Origin: UBA11524 sp034104265
GTDB taxonomy: Bacteria > Bacillota > Clostridia > Christensenellales > Aristaeellaceae
Reading direction: 5' to 3'
DNA: 64,000 bases
Assembly: GCA_034104265.1 (NCBI GenBank)
Contig: JAXEEE010000144.1
Coordinates: 15,725-79,724, forward strand
This document shows positions 53,681-62,775 of this stretch, one piece after another. How positions within the stretch are numbered: the stretch's first letter is position 1; the number at the start of each line of letters is the position of its first letter. The notes under the pieces are model-generated. The model was given only the letters and a program-made list of their open reading frames with translations. It made no database searches and was not told the DNA's origin. Both the position numbers and the translations under genes were made by a program.

Positions 53681-55582
53681 TTGGCAACCCTTGATCTTTC
53701 GTCCAAGACGGTGGTGGAACTGCGCAAAATGGCCAAGGAGCATGGCGTAACCCTGGGTGCGGGCGTCAACAAGGAAAGCATCATCGCCAAGCTGACCAGC
53801 GCCCTGGGCCCCATGGAGGACGCACCCGAGGCGGCTCCCGCCCCGCAGGAAGCGCCAGAGGCCTCGCCCGCCCCGGAAGCCGCCGCCCCCGCGCCCGTTG
53901 AACAAGCCGCTGCTCCGGCCCCCCGGCAGGAGCCTGCGCAGACCCAGTATCGCGCCGCGTGGCACAATCCCTCCCCCCGTTACAGCAGCAAGCCCGCTTA
54001 TCAGGCGCCCGCCTATCCCGCCCGGCAGAGCAGCTGGCAGGGCAGCCGTCAGCCCACCGCCGACGCGCCCCGGCCCGCCCAGACCCGGCCCACGGGCTAT
54101 ACGCCCCGCTTCGGCCCCGCAGCGGAGGAAGCCCCTGCCGCCCCCGCCCGTCAGGAGGAGGAATACCGCCCCTACCGGCAGGAGGCCCCCCGCACCACGG
54201 GCTTTGGCCCCGGCACGCCGGAGCGCCGCAGCTACGGCGATGCGCCCCGGCCCTATGACGGCGGCAATGCACGCAGCATCAGCGATCCCGGCTATGACAC
54301 GGGGTATCAGCAGCGGCCCGCCGGCGGGTATGAGTCCCGCCCCCGTTACGAGCAGCGGCCCTATACGCCCCGCCGGGATCCCTATGCCCCGCCCCAGGAG
54401 CCTGCCGCGCCCAATCCCGGCGTAACGGATCTGCTGGCCGCCGGGGACTGCCTGGATGGCGCGGGCGTGCTGGAAATGCACCCCGACGGCTACGGCTTCC
54501 TGCGCTCGGAACAGTTCCTGCCCTCCAGCAAGGATATTTACGTCTCCATGGCGCAGATCCGCCGCTTCGGGCTGCGCACGGGCGACTATGTCACCGGCAA
54601 GACCCGTCCCCAGCGGGAGGGCGACAAGTACGCCGCCATGCTCTACATCACGGAGATCAACGGCGTCGCTTCGGATCAGGCGCTGCCCCGCCCCATCTTT
54701 GAGGAGCTGACGCCCATCTACCCCACCCGCCGCATCAACCTGGAGGCCCATGACGGGGCGCCGCTGAACGACATGCGCCTGGTGGATCTGATCGCGCCGT
54801 TGGGCTTCGGCCAGCGGGGGCTGCTGCTCTGTCCGCCGGACACCGGCAAGACGGAGCTTCTGCGGGACTTCGCCAACGTGATAACCGCCAACCATCCCGA
54901 GGCGACGGTGATGGCCCTGCTCATTGACGAGAACCCCGAGGACGTGACCTGCTTCCGGGATCAGGTGAAGTGCCAGGTGCTGGCCTCCACCTTCGATCAG
55001 CCGCCGGAGAACCATCTCCGCCTGGCGGACATGGTGCAGGAACGGGCCCAGCGCCTGGTGGAGCAGGGCAAGGACGTGGTGCTGCTGGTGGACAGCCTCA
55101 CCCGCCTGGTCAAGGCCTACACCACCACTGCCGCCCAGCAGGGCCGGGGTATGCCCGGCATGGTGAATCCCACCAGCCTCTTCCGGGCCAAGAAGCTCTT
55201 CGGCGCGGCCCGGTGCCTGAAGGAGGGCGGCAGCCTCACCGTCATCGGCGCGATGAACATCGAGACGGGCAACAAGGTGGACGACACCATCATCGAGGAA
55301 TTCAAGGGCACAGCCAACATGGAGCTGTGGCTGGATTCCACCGTGGCCCGTGCAGGCGTCAGCCCCGCGCTGAACCTGCAGCTCTCCGGCACCAAGCGGG
55401 CCGAGATGCTCCTGACCGCCCCCCAGCTGGAGGGCCTGAAGCTGATCCGCTCCATCATGACCTCCGCCCGGTCGGTGACGGCCATCCCCCAGCTGCTTTC
55501 CATGATGGACAAGGCCGCCACCAACGACGAGCTGCTGGTGAAGATCAAGGACTGGGTGGAGCTGATGAACAAGGGCCGCTGA
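53681..55582 (+). CDS. rho: Transcription termination factor Rho with long low-complexity insert
   Basis: 633 aa, against about 420 in typical Rho. Residues 1-43 are the SAP-like Rho_N; about 45-245 is a Pro/Ala/Arg/Tyr/Gln-rich low-complexity stretch; the cold-shock RNA-binding domain starts near 258 (GVLEMHPDGYGFLRS); the helicase domain has a P-loop PPDTGKT at about 382-388, Walker B LLVDSLTR and Q-loop AAQQGRGMPGM. Relative to E. coli, K181 of the P-loop is D, the Arg valve R212 is N (DEN at 416-418), and the Arg finger position is K with Arg next to it (SGTKR 569-573); the catalytic Glu is kept. Start TTG 53681 after GTAGGAGG. Confidence 0.92.
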   Translation: MATLDLSSKTVVELRKMAKEHGVTLGAGVNKESIIAKLTSALGPMEDAPEAAPAPQEAPEASPAPEAAAPAPVEQAAAPAPRQEPAQTQYRAAWHNPSPRYSSKPAYQAPAYPARQSSWQGSRQPTADAPRPAQTRPTGYTPRFGPAAEEAPAAPARQEEEYRPYRQEAPRTTGFGPGTPERRSYGDAPRPYDGGNARSISDPGYDTGYQQRPAGGYESRPRYEQRPYTPRRDPYAPPQEPAAPNPGVTDLLAAGDCLDGAGVLEMHPDGYGFLRSEQFLPSSKDIYVSMAQIRRFGLRTGDYVTGKTRPQREGDKYAAMLYITEINGVASDQALPRPIFEELTPIYPTRRINLEAHDGAPLNDMRLVDLIAPLGFGQRGLLLCPPDTGKTELLRDFANVITANHPEATVMALLIDENPEDVTCFRDQVKCQVLASTFDQPPENHLRLADMVQERAQRLVEQGKDVVLLVDSLTRLVKAYTTTAAQQGRGMPGMVNPTSLFRAKKLFGAARCLKEGGSLTVIGAMNIETGNKVDDTIIEEFKGTANMELWLDSTVARAGVSPALNLQLSGTKRAEMLLTAPQLEGLKLIRSIMTSARSVTAIPQLLSMMDKAATNDELLVKIKDWVELMNKGR

Positions 55583-55643
55583 CGGGCCTGACAGCCCGCT
55601 TTCCCGGGTGCGCAAGAAAATTTGCGCCCGCGTAAAAAAGTCC

Positions 55644-55672
55644 TTGCATTCCCACCCCGGTTATGGTACAAT
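55644..55672 (+). promoter_or_regulatory. Sigma-A promoter of rpmE
   Basis: TTGCAT (55644-55649), 17-bp spacer, TACAAT (55667-55672). A hairpin GGGTGCGCAA/TTTGCGCCC just upstream (about 55605-55629) may terminate rho transcription. Confidence 0.82.
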
Positions 55673-55725
55673 AGCCCATGCGGCGATATGCCGATCATTG
55701 CATACGCGAAAGAGGTGAAATCGCA

Positions 55726-55926
55726 ATGAAGGAAAAGATCCATCCCAAATACGGCAAGTGCATCGTTCGCTGCGTATGCGGTGAGACGTTTGAAACCGGT
55801 TCTACCAAGAAGGAGCTGAAGGTGGATATCTGCTCCAAGTGCCACCCCTTCTACACCGGCAAGCAGAAGCTGGTGGATACCGGCGGACGTGTCGATCGCT
55901 TCAAGAAGCGCTTCGGCCTGGCCTGA
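55726..55926 (+). CDS. rpmE: 50S ribosomal protein L31
   Basis: 66 aa zinc-binding type. Cysteines C16, C18, C36 and C39 (RCVCG, ICSKCHP) form the zinc ribbon and YTGKQKLVDTGGRVDRF is conserved. ATG 55726 follows AGAGGTG. It has its own promoter and terminator. Confidence 0.95.
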   Translation: MKEKIHPKYGKCIVRCVCGETFETGSTKKELKVDICSKCHPFYTGKQKLVDTGGRVDRFKKRFGLA

Positions 55927-56288
55927 TGCAAAAGATGACAGAGCGTTCACGCGCTCTGTTTTCTTTTGCGCTTCTTTTTGATTCGATGCATCTGCCCTCC
56001 CCCGGGTTCCGCTTCGATGTGCTTCGCCCCGGGATACGATGACAGTCGAAGGGTCTGCAGATCCTTCGACGCATCCGGAACATTGCAGCGTGCCTGTGCG
56101 CGCTGTTTTCTTTTTTCTTTTGGCGGTACCCTGTCTGATGCCGCCGGATATTCCTTCCGCAGTTTCATGGCCCTCCGGCAGGGATTTTCCCCGGATATGG
56201 CGAATATTCAAATTTGGCTTATTATACGAAGCCGCGCACATTGAGTCAACGACAGCGCACATTCCGTGCAGAAATGAGGTACGCAGCC
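55927..56288. other. 362-nt gap between rpmE and the DUF1385 gene
   Basis: Apart from the rpmE terminator it contains a 26-bp near-perfect palindrome at 56045-56070 (12 of 13 pairs match) and T-rich patches. No credible gene. Short frames here lack family features and ribosome sites. Confidence 0.55.
55938..55968 (+). terminator. Terminator after rpmE
   Basis: ACAGAGCG (55938-55945) pairs with CGCTCTGT (55952-55959), then TTTCTTTT. Confidence 0.9.
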
Positions 56289-57317
56289 ATGTCCAAGAAG
56301 GAAAATGCCTGCCCCCGGGTGGATATCGGCGGTCAGGCCGTCATGGAGGGCGTCATGATGAAGGCCCCCGACGCCATCGCCATCTCCGTCCGCCGGCCCG
56401 ACGGCTCCATCGTCGTCAAGCGCAAGGAGTACACGCCCCTGGCCAAGAAGCATCCCTGGATGGGCTGGCCCATCATCCGCGGCGTCGTCAACATGGGCAT
56501 GATGCTCTCATCCGGCATGTCCACCCTGCAGGAATCCACGGAGATGCTGGGCATTATGGACGAGGAGCCCACCAGGTTCGAGAAGTGGCTGGCGGAAAAG
56601 CTGGGCAAGGGTATTGACAAGATCGTCATGGGCGTGGCGGTGATTCTGGCGGTGCTTTTGTCGGTGGGGCTGTTTATCATGATCCCCGCGGCGGTGGAGA
56701 GCGGCCTGATGGCCCTGGGCGTCACCGGCACCCCCGCCACCATTATCGGCGGCATTGTGAAGATCCTGATCCTCATCGGGTACATGATTTTCTGCGGCTT
56801 TGTGCCGGACGTGCGGCGCACCTTCCAGTACCACGGCGCGGAGCACAAGACCGTCTACTGCAACGAGAACGGCCTGCCCCTCACCCCCGAGAACGCCGCC
56901 CAGTTCACCACCCTGCACCCCCGCTGCGGCACGGCCTTCCTGCTGATTGTGTTCATCATCAGTATGCTGCTGTTCCTGGTGGTGGGTCGGGGCATCAGCG
57001 TGTACATCTGGCGCTTCCTGCTGCACCTGGCGCTGCTGCCTGTGGTGGCGGGCATCAGCTATGAGGTACTCAAGGGCCTGGCCCATGCCGACGGCCCCAT
57101 CGTCCGCGCACTGCGCTGGCCGGGCCTGCAGATGCAGCGGCTGACCACCCGCCAGCCCGACCTGGGCATGCTGGAGGTGGCCATTGTGTCCATGAATGTG
57201 GCGCTCCACGGCCTGCCCGAGAACGCCCCCAAGACCCCCGAGGGCTACACGGTGCTGCACTCCTACAAGGAGAGCGAGCCCGGTTACGTTTTCCCGGCGG
57301 AGGCGACGGAGCAGTGA
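56289..57317 (+). CDS. DUF1385 membrane protein (YqhQ-like)
   Basis: 342 aa. Family signature PRVDIGGQAVMEGVMMKAP at the N-terminus and FQYHGAEHKTVYCNE in the middle; about four membrane segments. It is typical of Firmicutes and very often precedes prmC-prfA, as here. Proposed metal-dependent enzyme, function unknown. ATG 56289 lies 8 nt after GAGGT. The stop overlaps the prmC GTG start. Confidence 0.87.
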   Translation: MSKKENACPRVDIGGQAVMEGVMMKAPDAIAISVRRPDGSIVVKRKEYTPLAKKHPWMGWPIIRGVVNMGMMLSSGMSTLQESTEMLGIMDEEPTRFEKWLAEKLGKGIDKIVMGVAVILAVLLSVGLFIMIPAAVESGLMALGVTGTPATIIGGIVKILILIGYMIFCGFVPDVRRTFQYHGAEHKTVYCNENGLPLTPENAAQFTTLHPRCGTAFLLIVFIISMLLFLVVGRGISVYIWRFLLHLALLPVVAGISYEVLKGLAHADGPIVRALRWPGLQMQRLTTRQPDLGMLEVAIVSMNVALHGLPENAPKTPEGYTVLHSYKESEPGYVFPAEATEQ

Positions 57318-58147
57318 ATCCCCGTCAGCTAATCCGCGAAACCGCCGCGCAGTTCCGGGATGCCGGCATCCCCGACCCGGAGGTGGACAGCGCGGCCCTG
57401 CTCAGCCATGTGACGGGCCGCGCGCCGCTTCTGCTCCGTCTGGACACGGACACCGCCCTGACGGAGGCGGAGCTGTCAGCCTTCGACGGGCTGCGGCAAC
57501 GGCGGCTCCAGCGGATCCCCCTGCAGTACCTGACCCATGAGCAGCCCTTCCAGGGCCATAGCTTCTACGTGGATGAGCGGGTGCTGATCCCCCGGCCGGA
57601 GACGGAGCTGCTGGCGGAGCGGGTGATCGAGGCCCTGCGGCGCATGGACACGCCCGCCGCGCTGGATCTGTGCTGCGGCAGCGGGTGCATCGGCGTCTCC
57701 GCCGCGCTGGCGGTGCCCGGGGCGCAGGTGCACATGGCGGATCTCTCCTCCGATGCGCTGGCCGTCACCCGCCGCAACGCCGAGGCCCTGGGTGCGCATG
57801 TGACGCTGCATCAGGGCGACCTGTTCGCTGCGGTGGCAGGGCTGAAATTCGACCTGATCGTCAGCAACCCGCCCTACATTCCCGCCGGGGAGTGCCCTGA
57901 ACTGCAGCCGGAGGTGCTGCGCGAGCCCGTCATGGCCCTGGACGGCGGCGCGGACGGGCTGGACTTCTACCGGCGCATCGCCCGGGAAGCCCCCCTGCAC
58001 CTGACGGCAGGGGGCATGGTCTTCCTGGAGGTGGGCTGGGATCAGGCGGAGGCCGTCTGCGCGCTGATGCGGGAAGCCGGCTTCCGGGAAGCAAGGGCGC
58101 ACGTGGATCTCCAGGGCATCCTCCGGATGGTGGAAGCCCGGCTCTGA
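57314..58147 (+). CDS. prmC: Peptide chain release factor N5-glutamine methyltransferase
   Basis: 277 aa. The SAM domain (DLCCGSGCIGVSAA) and catalytic NPPYIP motif are clear, and the N-terminal helical domain reads LIRETAAQFRDAGI. It methylates the GGQ glutamine of release factors, encoded next door. GTG start overlapping DUF1385. Confidence 0.95.
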   Translation: MNPRQLIRETAAQFRDAGIPDPEVDSAALLSHVTGRAPLLLRLDTDTALTEAELSAFDGLRQRRLQRIPLQYLTHEQPFQGHSFYVDERVLIPRPETELLAERVIEALRRMDTPAALDLCCGSGCIGVSAALAVPGAQVHMADLSSDALAVTRRNAEALGAHVTLHQGDLFAAVAGLKFDLIVSNPPYIPAGECPELQPEVLREPVMALDGGADGLDFYRRIAREAPLHLTAGGMVFLEVGWDQAEAVCALMREAGFREARAHVDLQGILRMVEARL

Positions 58148-58157
58148 CGGAGGAGAC

Positions 58158-59219
58158 ATGTTCGACAAGTATGAATGGATTCAGGGCCGCTACGAGGAGC
58201 TGTCCGAGGCCATCAGCCAGCCGGAGGTGCTGGCAGACAACGACCGCTATCAAGCCTGCCTGAGGGAACGGGCCGCCCTGGAGCCCCAGGTAGAGGCCTG
58301 GGGCCGTTATCAGGCCCTGCTGCGGCACCTGTCGGAGGCGGAGGAGATGCTCGACGACCCGGACCTCATGGAGGAAGCGCAGGCCGAGCTGAACGCGCTG
58401 CGCCCGCAGAAGGAGGCCCTGGAGCAGGAGCTGCGGATTCTCCTTCTGCCCCGTGACCCCCATGAGGACAGCAGCGTCATCATGGAAATCCGCAGCGGCG
58501 CAGGGGGCGAGGAAGCCTGCCTGTTCGGCGCGGTGCTTGTGCGCATGTACACCCGCTGGGCGGAGCGGCACGGCTACCGGGTGGAGCCCATTTCCTCCAG
58601 CGTGACGGAGCTGGGCGGCATCAAGGAGGCCGTGTTCGCCGTGGCGGGCCGGGGCGTTTATGCCCGGCTGAAGTATGAGTCCGGGGTGCACCGAGTGCAG
58701 CGGGTGCCCGTCACCGAGTCCAACGGCAAGATTCAGACCTCCACCTGCACCGTGGCCGTGCTGCCCGAGGCGGAGGAGGTCGAGGTGCGCATTGACCCCA
58801 GGGACATCCGCGTGGACGTGTACCGCTCCACTGGCCACGGGGGGCAGTGCGTCAACACCACCGACAGCGCGGTGCGCATCACCCACCTGCCCACAGGGCT
58901 GGTGGTCACCTGCCAGGATCAGAAGAGCCAGCTGAAGAACCGTGACAAGGCCATGCAGGTGTTGCGCGCCCGGCTGCTGGAGCGGCTGCAAAGCGAGAAG
59001 GACGCGGCCTACGCCGCCAACCGCCGTGGTCAGGTGGGCACCGGCGACCGCAGCGAGCGCATCCGCAGCTACAACTTCCGCGAGGGCCGGGTCACCGACC
59101 ACCGCGTTGGCCTGACGCTGTACCGCATTGACGAGATTGTGGACGGCGACCTGGACGAGATCATCGACGCGCTGCGCCGGGAGGAGCAGGCCCGCCTGCT
59201 CATGGCCCAGGAGCCCTGA
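58158..59219 (+). CDS. prfA: Peptide chain release factor 1
   Basis: 353 aa. The GGQ motif (G228-G229-Q230 in STGHGGQCVN) is the target of PrmC, and the PVT tripeptide of the RVPVTES segment specifies UAA/UAG recognition, which separates it from RF2. ATG follows GACGGAGGAG. Confidence 0.96.
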   Translation: MFDKYEWIQGRYEELSEAISQPEVLADNDRYQACLRERAALEPQVEAWGRYQALLRHLSEAEEMLDDPDLMEEAQAELNALRPQKEALEQELRILLLPRDPHEDSSVIMEIRSGAGGEEACLFGAVLVRMYTRWAERHGYRVEPISSSVTELGGIKEAVFAVAGRGVYARLKYESGVHRVQRVPVTESNGKIQTSTCTVAVLPEAEEVEVRIDPRDIRVDVYRSTGHGGQCVNTTDSAVRITHLPTGLVVTCQDQKSQLKNRDKAMQVLRARLLERLQSEKDAAYAANRRGQVGTGDRSERIRSYNFREGRVTDHRVGLTLYRIDEIVDGDLDEIIDALRREEQARLLMAQEP

Positions 59220-59244
59220 CCCATTGACGAAAGAAGGTTTTCCC

Positions 59245-60300
59245 ATGAACACGCAGGTGCTCCCTGCTGACGAAGCCTCCCTGGCCCTGGCCTCCCGCCT
59301 GCTGGCGGAGGGGCAGCTGGTGGCCTTCCCCACGGAGACGGTCTACGGCCTTGGCGCCAACGCCCTCAATGCCCAGGCAGTGCCGGGCATTTTTGCTGCC
59401 AAGGGCCGTCCGGCGGACAATCCGCTGATTGTGCACATCTGGGACAGAAGCCAGCTGGACGGCCTGTGCCATGTGCCGGAGGCGGCGCTCCCGCTGATGG
59501 ACGCCTTCTGGCCCGGCCCGCTGACGCTGATCATGCCCCGCCGTCCTGCCGTCCCCGACGCGGTCACTGCCGGGCTGGACACCGTGGCGGTGCGCATGCC
59601 CTCCCACCCCGTGGCGGCCGCGCTGCTCAAGACCTGCCATCTGCCCATTGCCGCCCCCAGCGCCAACCGTTCCGGCAAGCCCAGCCCCACCACCGCCCGG
59701 CACGTGCTGGAGGACATGGACGGCCGCATCCCGCTGATCATCGACGGGGGCAGCTGCGACGTGGGCCTGGAATCCACCGTGGTGGATGTGTGCCACGGCA
59801 AGCCCTGCATCCTGCGGCCAGGTGGGGTCACCCGGGACATGCTGGAGGCCGTGGTCGGCCCGGTGGAAGTGGCGGGCAGTGTGCTGCGCCCCCTGCAGGC
59901 GGGCGAGAAGGCCCTGTCCCCCGGTATGCGCTACAGGCACTACTCCCCCGACGGCCAGGTCACCCTGGTGGAGGGCGAGGAGCCGGAGGTGGTGGAGGCC
60001 CTGGGCATCCTCTGCCGCCACGCCCGGGAGAACGGCCACACCGCCTGCGTCATGTGCTTCACGGAGCACGTGCCCGCCCTGGCGGACTGCCAGCCCCATG
60101 ACATCGGCAGCATACATCATCCCGAGGAGGTGGCCCACCGGCTGTTCGACACCCTGCGCCGCCTGGACGAGGAGCGCATGGACGTGATTTTCAGCGAGGT
60201 CATGCCCCCTGAGGGCATGGGCCTGGCCGTGATGAACCGCCTGGGCCGCGCCGCCGCCTTCCGCAGCGTGCAGGCCCGGAAGGTCTGTCACCCCGACTGA
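59245..60300 (+). CDS. sua5: Threonylcarbamoyl-AMP synthase (Sua5/YwlC)
   Basis: 351 aa: YrdC domain (about 1-205, AFPTETVYGLGANALN, SANRSGKPSPT) plus Sua5 C-terminal domain. It makes the threonylcarbamoyl donor for t6A37, the same tRNA position modified by mtaB in this window. ATG 59245 follows GAAGG. Confidence 0.93.
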   Translation: MNTQVLPADEASLALASRLLAEGQLVAFPTETVYGLGANALNAQAVPGIFAAKGRPADNPLIVHIWDRSQLDGLCHVPEAALPLMDAFWPGPLTLIMPRRPAVPDAVTAGLDTVAVRMPSHPVAAALLKTCHLPIAAPSANRSGKPSPTTARHVLEDMDGRIPLIIDGGSCDVGLESTVVDVCHGKPCILRPGGVTRDMLEAVVGPVEVAGSVLRPLQAGEKALSPGMRYRHYSPDGQVTLVEGEEPEVVEALGILCRHARENGHTACVMCFTEHVPALADCQPHDIGSIHHPEEVAHRLFDTLRRLDEERMDVIFSEVMPPEGMGLAVMNRLGRAAAFRSVQARKVCHPD

Positions 60301-60312
60301 AGGGAGGCCGCC

Positions 60313-60684
60313 ATGACCCGCAGTGCGTGGGAGCAGTACATCCTGGAAACCTACACCGCGAAGGCGGATCATCCGTGGCCGCGGGATCCGGACAGCGAGG
60401 TATTCCGCCATCCGGCCAGCCGGAAGTGGTTCGCGCTGATGATGGTTCTCCCCCGCCGCCGCCTGGGTCTTACGGGGGACGGCACGCTGACCGTCCTCAA
60501 CCTGAAGGGCGACCCGCTGATCATCGGCGCGCTGCGGCAGGAGCCCGGCTTTTTCCCCGCCTACCACATGAACCGGGAGCACTGGCTGACCGTCGCACTG
60601 GACGGCACCGTGGAGGACAGCCGCATCATGGCCCTGCTGGACATGAGCTGGCAGGCCACGGCGGGCGTGCAGCGGCGGAAATGA
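60313..60684 (+). CDS. MmcQ/YjbR-family protein
   Basis: 123 aa, cytoplasmic, with the MmcQ/YjbR pattern (FRHPASRKWFALMMVLPRRRLGL, GFFPAYHMNREHWLTVALDG). A DNA-binding-like fold of unknown role. ATG 60313 follows AAGGGAGG. Confidence 0.85.
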   Translation: MTRSAWEQYILETYTAKADHPWPRDPDSEVFRHPASRKWFALMMVLPRRRLGLTGDGTLTVLNLKGDPLIIGALRQEPGFFPAYHMNREHWLTVALDGTVEDSRIMALLDMSWQATAGVQRRK

Positions 60685-60698
60685 AGGAGGCGTTATCC

Positions 60699-61226
60699 AT
60701 GCCGATTACCCTGATCCCACCCAGCCGGCCCTATGCGGAGCAGGTCATGGCCTACCGGGCGGAAATGCTGGCAAACGGCGACAGCCTGGACGGATGCGCC
60801 GGTCTGGAGGACGTCCGCTCCTTCGACGAATGGGTGGACTTTGACCGCCGCCTGAAATGCAAGTACGGCGAGGGCTACGTGCCCTCCCGGGTGTATCTGG
60901 CTGTTCGGCTGGAGGACGACCGGGTGGTGGGCATCATGGATTACCGACACCCCCTGTCGCCCTTCCTGCTGCGCTGCGGCGGGAACATCGGCTACAGCGT
61001 CCGCCCCTCCGAGCGGCGCAAGGGCTACGCGGGGGAAATGCTGCGGCAGCTGCTGCCCATCTGCCGGGCCAGCGGCGAAAGCCGGGTGCTGCTCACCTGC
61101 GACAGGGACAACGAGGCCTCACGGCGCACCATTGTGAAAAACGGCGGTCTGCTGGAAAACGAGGTGCCCGACGACGTGGGCCTGGGCAGCAGCGGGATCA
61201 TCCAGCGGTACTGGATCAGCCTGTGA
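60699..61226 (+). CDS. GNAT-family acetyltransferase
   Basis: 175 aa. The acetyl-CoA loop is VRPSERRKGYAGEMLRQL and the strand GNIGYSV precedes it. The ATG at 60699 lies 8 nt after AAGGAGG, so the in-frame ATG at 60681 is less likely. It resembles lantibiotic-type or amino acid acetyltransferases; the substrate is unknown. Confidence 0.85.
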   Translation: MPITLIPPSRPYAEQVMAYRAEMLANGDSLDGCAGLEDVRSFDEWVDFDRRLKCKYGEGYVPSRVYLAVRLEDDRVVGIMDYRHPLSPFLLRCGGNIGYSVRPSERRKGYAGEMLRQLLPICRASGESRVLLTCDRDNEASRRTIVKNGGLLENEVPDDVGLGSSGIIQRYWISL

Positions 61227-61238
61227 CGCAATGCAAAA

Positions 61239-61276
61239 CCCTCCGTATGCGCTCATGCATGCGGAGGGTTTTCTTT
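61239..61276. terminator. Terminator between convergent genes
   Basis: CCCTCCGTATGC (61239-61250) pairs with GCATGCGGAGGG (61257-61268) with one G-T pair, then TTTT. It separates the GNAT gene from the convergent SH3-like gene. Confidence 0.85.
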
Positions 61277-61290
61277 GTCCGGCGGGCGGG

Positions 61291-62484
61291 TTATTCCTCC
61301 CCGCTCTCGTCCAGGGTCACATATTCGTTGAGGATGTAGCCGTGGTAGCCGCCCACGTCGATCTCTGTCCAGCGGTCGGTCTGGCTGAACACCCACAAGG
61401 GCGTCCCGGCGATGAAGTCCGTCAGGATACGGCTGCCGTTCTTGCCGTTCATGCGGATGTTGATGGTGTTCTTGCTGTTCAGCTTGCCCCGGAAGCTGAC
61501 CCAGCCGGGCTTTGGCGGCTCCTCGTCCTCGTCCACGCCGCCCACGGGGTAGAACTTCAGCGCGCTGGTCAGTACGTAGCCCACGGTATTGTCGTAGGAG
61601 ATCTTGGTGTAGTTCTTGCCGGAGGCCAGCACCAGCACCACCCGGTTGGTGTCGCACTTGCCCAGCACCGCGCTCTTGCTGGAGGACTTGGCATGCAGGG
61701 TGGCCTTGCCCGTGCGGGGCGCATTGATGATGGCCATCATCTTGCCCGCGCTCACCTTGGTTTCCCAGCGGAGGTCGGCGGTATCAACGGTGACATCCTC
61801 CCCGTCCAGCCGGACCAGCGAGGTCACCAGGCCCAGGGTCTTCACGGTTACGGGACGCTCCTCGCCATCCTCCCCCACCAGGGTCACCGGTGCGGACAGG
61901 CCGGAGGCTTCCACCGCCGCCTTCCAGGAGCCGGAACCCGAGCCGGAGGATGAGCCCCCCTCGCCGGTTCCGCCCGAAGAGCTGCCCCCATTGCCGTTAA
62001 GCGCGGCGATGATCATTTCCGCGTCCTCGCCGGGATAGCGCAGGGCGATACTGCGGCGCAGCAGCGCATCGCTGTTCAGCACGCGGCTGGGCAGCGTGTA
62101 TTTCTTGCCGTTGGAGGCGGTCACGCTCTTCGCCGCATAACCCACCACGGAGGCGTCCACAAAGCCGTAGCACCTGGCGCCGTTCCAGTAGGCGATTTCC
62201 GTCTTCCCCTGGGCGGATTCCCCGGTGGGGGAAATGGCCGCGCCCGCTGCAATCGAGCCAATGGGGTTGAAGACGTAGGTCAGGTCGGTGCCGGAGGCCA
62301 GATTGTCCTCCCCGTCCGCCACCTCCTGGATCAGCAGCTCATACACCGTGGCGGATGACTGCGCCGTGTACAGGCAGTACAGCCCCCACTCCTCCTCTGA
62401 GGCGATGGACACTGCGCTCCCCGAAACCGGCAGCACGCACAATATCAGCGCCATCAGGCACATCAGGATTCCCGCGCGTTTCAT
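61291..62484 (-). CDS. Exported SH3-like domain protein
   Basis: 397 aa with a signal peptide ending about SGSA. It has a Gly/Ser-rich linker (GGSSSGGTGEGGSSSGSGSG at about 176-195) and two bacterial SH3-like segments near the C-terminus (about 250-310 and 340-390: TKISYDNTVGYVLTSALKFYPVGG, WTEIDVGGYHGYILNEYV). These domains commonly bind cell wall. No catalytic domain is visible. The start at 62484 follows AAGGAGG on the minus strand. Confidence 0.75.
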   Translation of the reverse strand: MKRAGILMCLMALILCVLPVSGSAVSIASEEEWGLYCLYTAQSSATVYELLIQEVADGEDNLASGTDLTYVFNPIGSIAAGAAISPTGESAQGKTEIAYWNGARCYGFVDASVVGYAAKSVTASNGKKYTLPSRVLNSDALLRRSIALRYPGEDAEMIIAALNGNGGSSSGGTGEGGSSSGSGSGSWKAAVEASGLSAPVTLVGEDGEERPVTVKTLGLVTSLVRLDGEDVTVDTADLRWETKVSAGKMMAIINAPRTGKATLHAKSSSKSAVLGKCDTNRVVLVLASGKNYTKISYDNTVGYVLTSALKFYPVGGVDEDEEPPKPGWVSFRGKLNSKNTINIRMNGKNGSRILTDFIAGTPLWVFSQTDRWTEIDVGGYHGYILNEYVTLDESGEE

Positions 62485-62518
62485 GGTCAGCCTCCTTGCT
62501 ATGTGTACATCTGTTTCA

Positions 62519-62547
62519 ATTCTATTACATTTTGTTTCATTTGTCAA
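62519..62547 (-). promoter_or_regulatory. Sigma-A promoter of the SH3-like gene
   Basis: Minus strand TTGACA (62547-62542), 17-bp spacer, TAGAAT (62524-62519). Confidence 0.8.
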
Positions 62548-62623
62548 ATGATTCTGTGTATTGTAACAATGCAAACGTCATGAAATCCTTTGGAAAAAAG
62601 CGTGCGGAAAGACCGCAATCCGC

Positions 62624-62652
62624 TTGACTTTTTCAGGAATATGTCGTACAAT
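62624..62652 (+). promoter_or_regulatory. Sigma-A promoter of rplM-rpsI
   Basis: TTGACT (62624-62629), 17-bp spacer, TACAAT (62647-62652). Confidence 0.88.
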
Positions 62653-62659
62653 AGTCGAT

Positions 62660-62775
62660 GGCATCAATAGCTCCGCTTGCCCCGGTAACTATTGAAGTGA
62701 GCGACGGTATGCGACCATCATACCCGCCGCAGCGTCAGAGCAGCGCTCTGGCACGTACTCTTTCAACCACCATTC
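62660..62775 (+). promoter_or_regulatory. Structured rplM leader (L13-leader-like)
   Basis: The 5' UTR of rplM contains AATAG/CTATT enclosing a GC-rich loop near 62669-62693, GGTATG/CATACC (about 62708-62727) and CAGAGC-AGC-GCTCTG (about 62737-62752). This density of stems between promoter and start is consistent with the autoregulatory leader known for L13 in Firmicutes. Identity with that RNA family is inferred, not proved. Confidence 0.5.

Noticed and set aside
53540..55615. A long minus-strand frame over rho
   Set aside because: It has no family features, and rho is complete on the plus strand.
55927..56288. Short frames in the rpmE to DUF1385 gap as small genes
   Set aside because: They lack good ribosome sites and conserved features, and overlap palindromes and T-rich patches.
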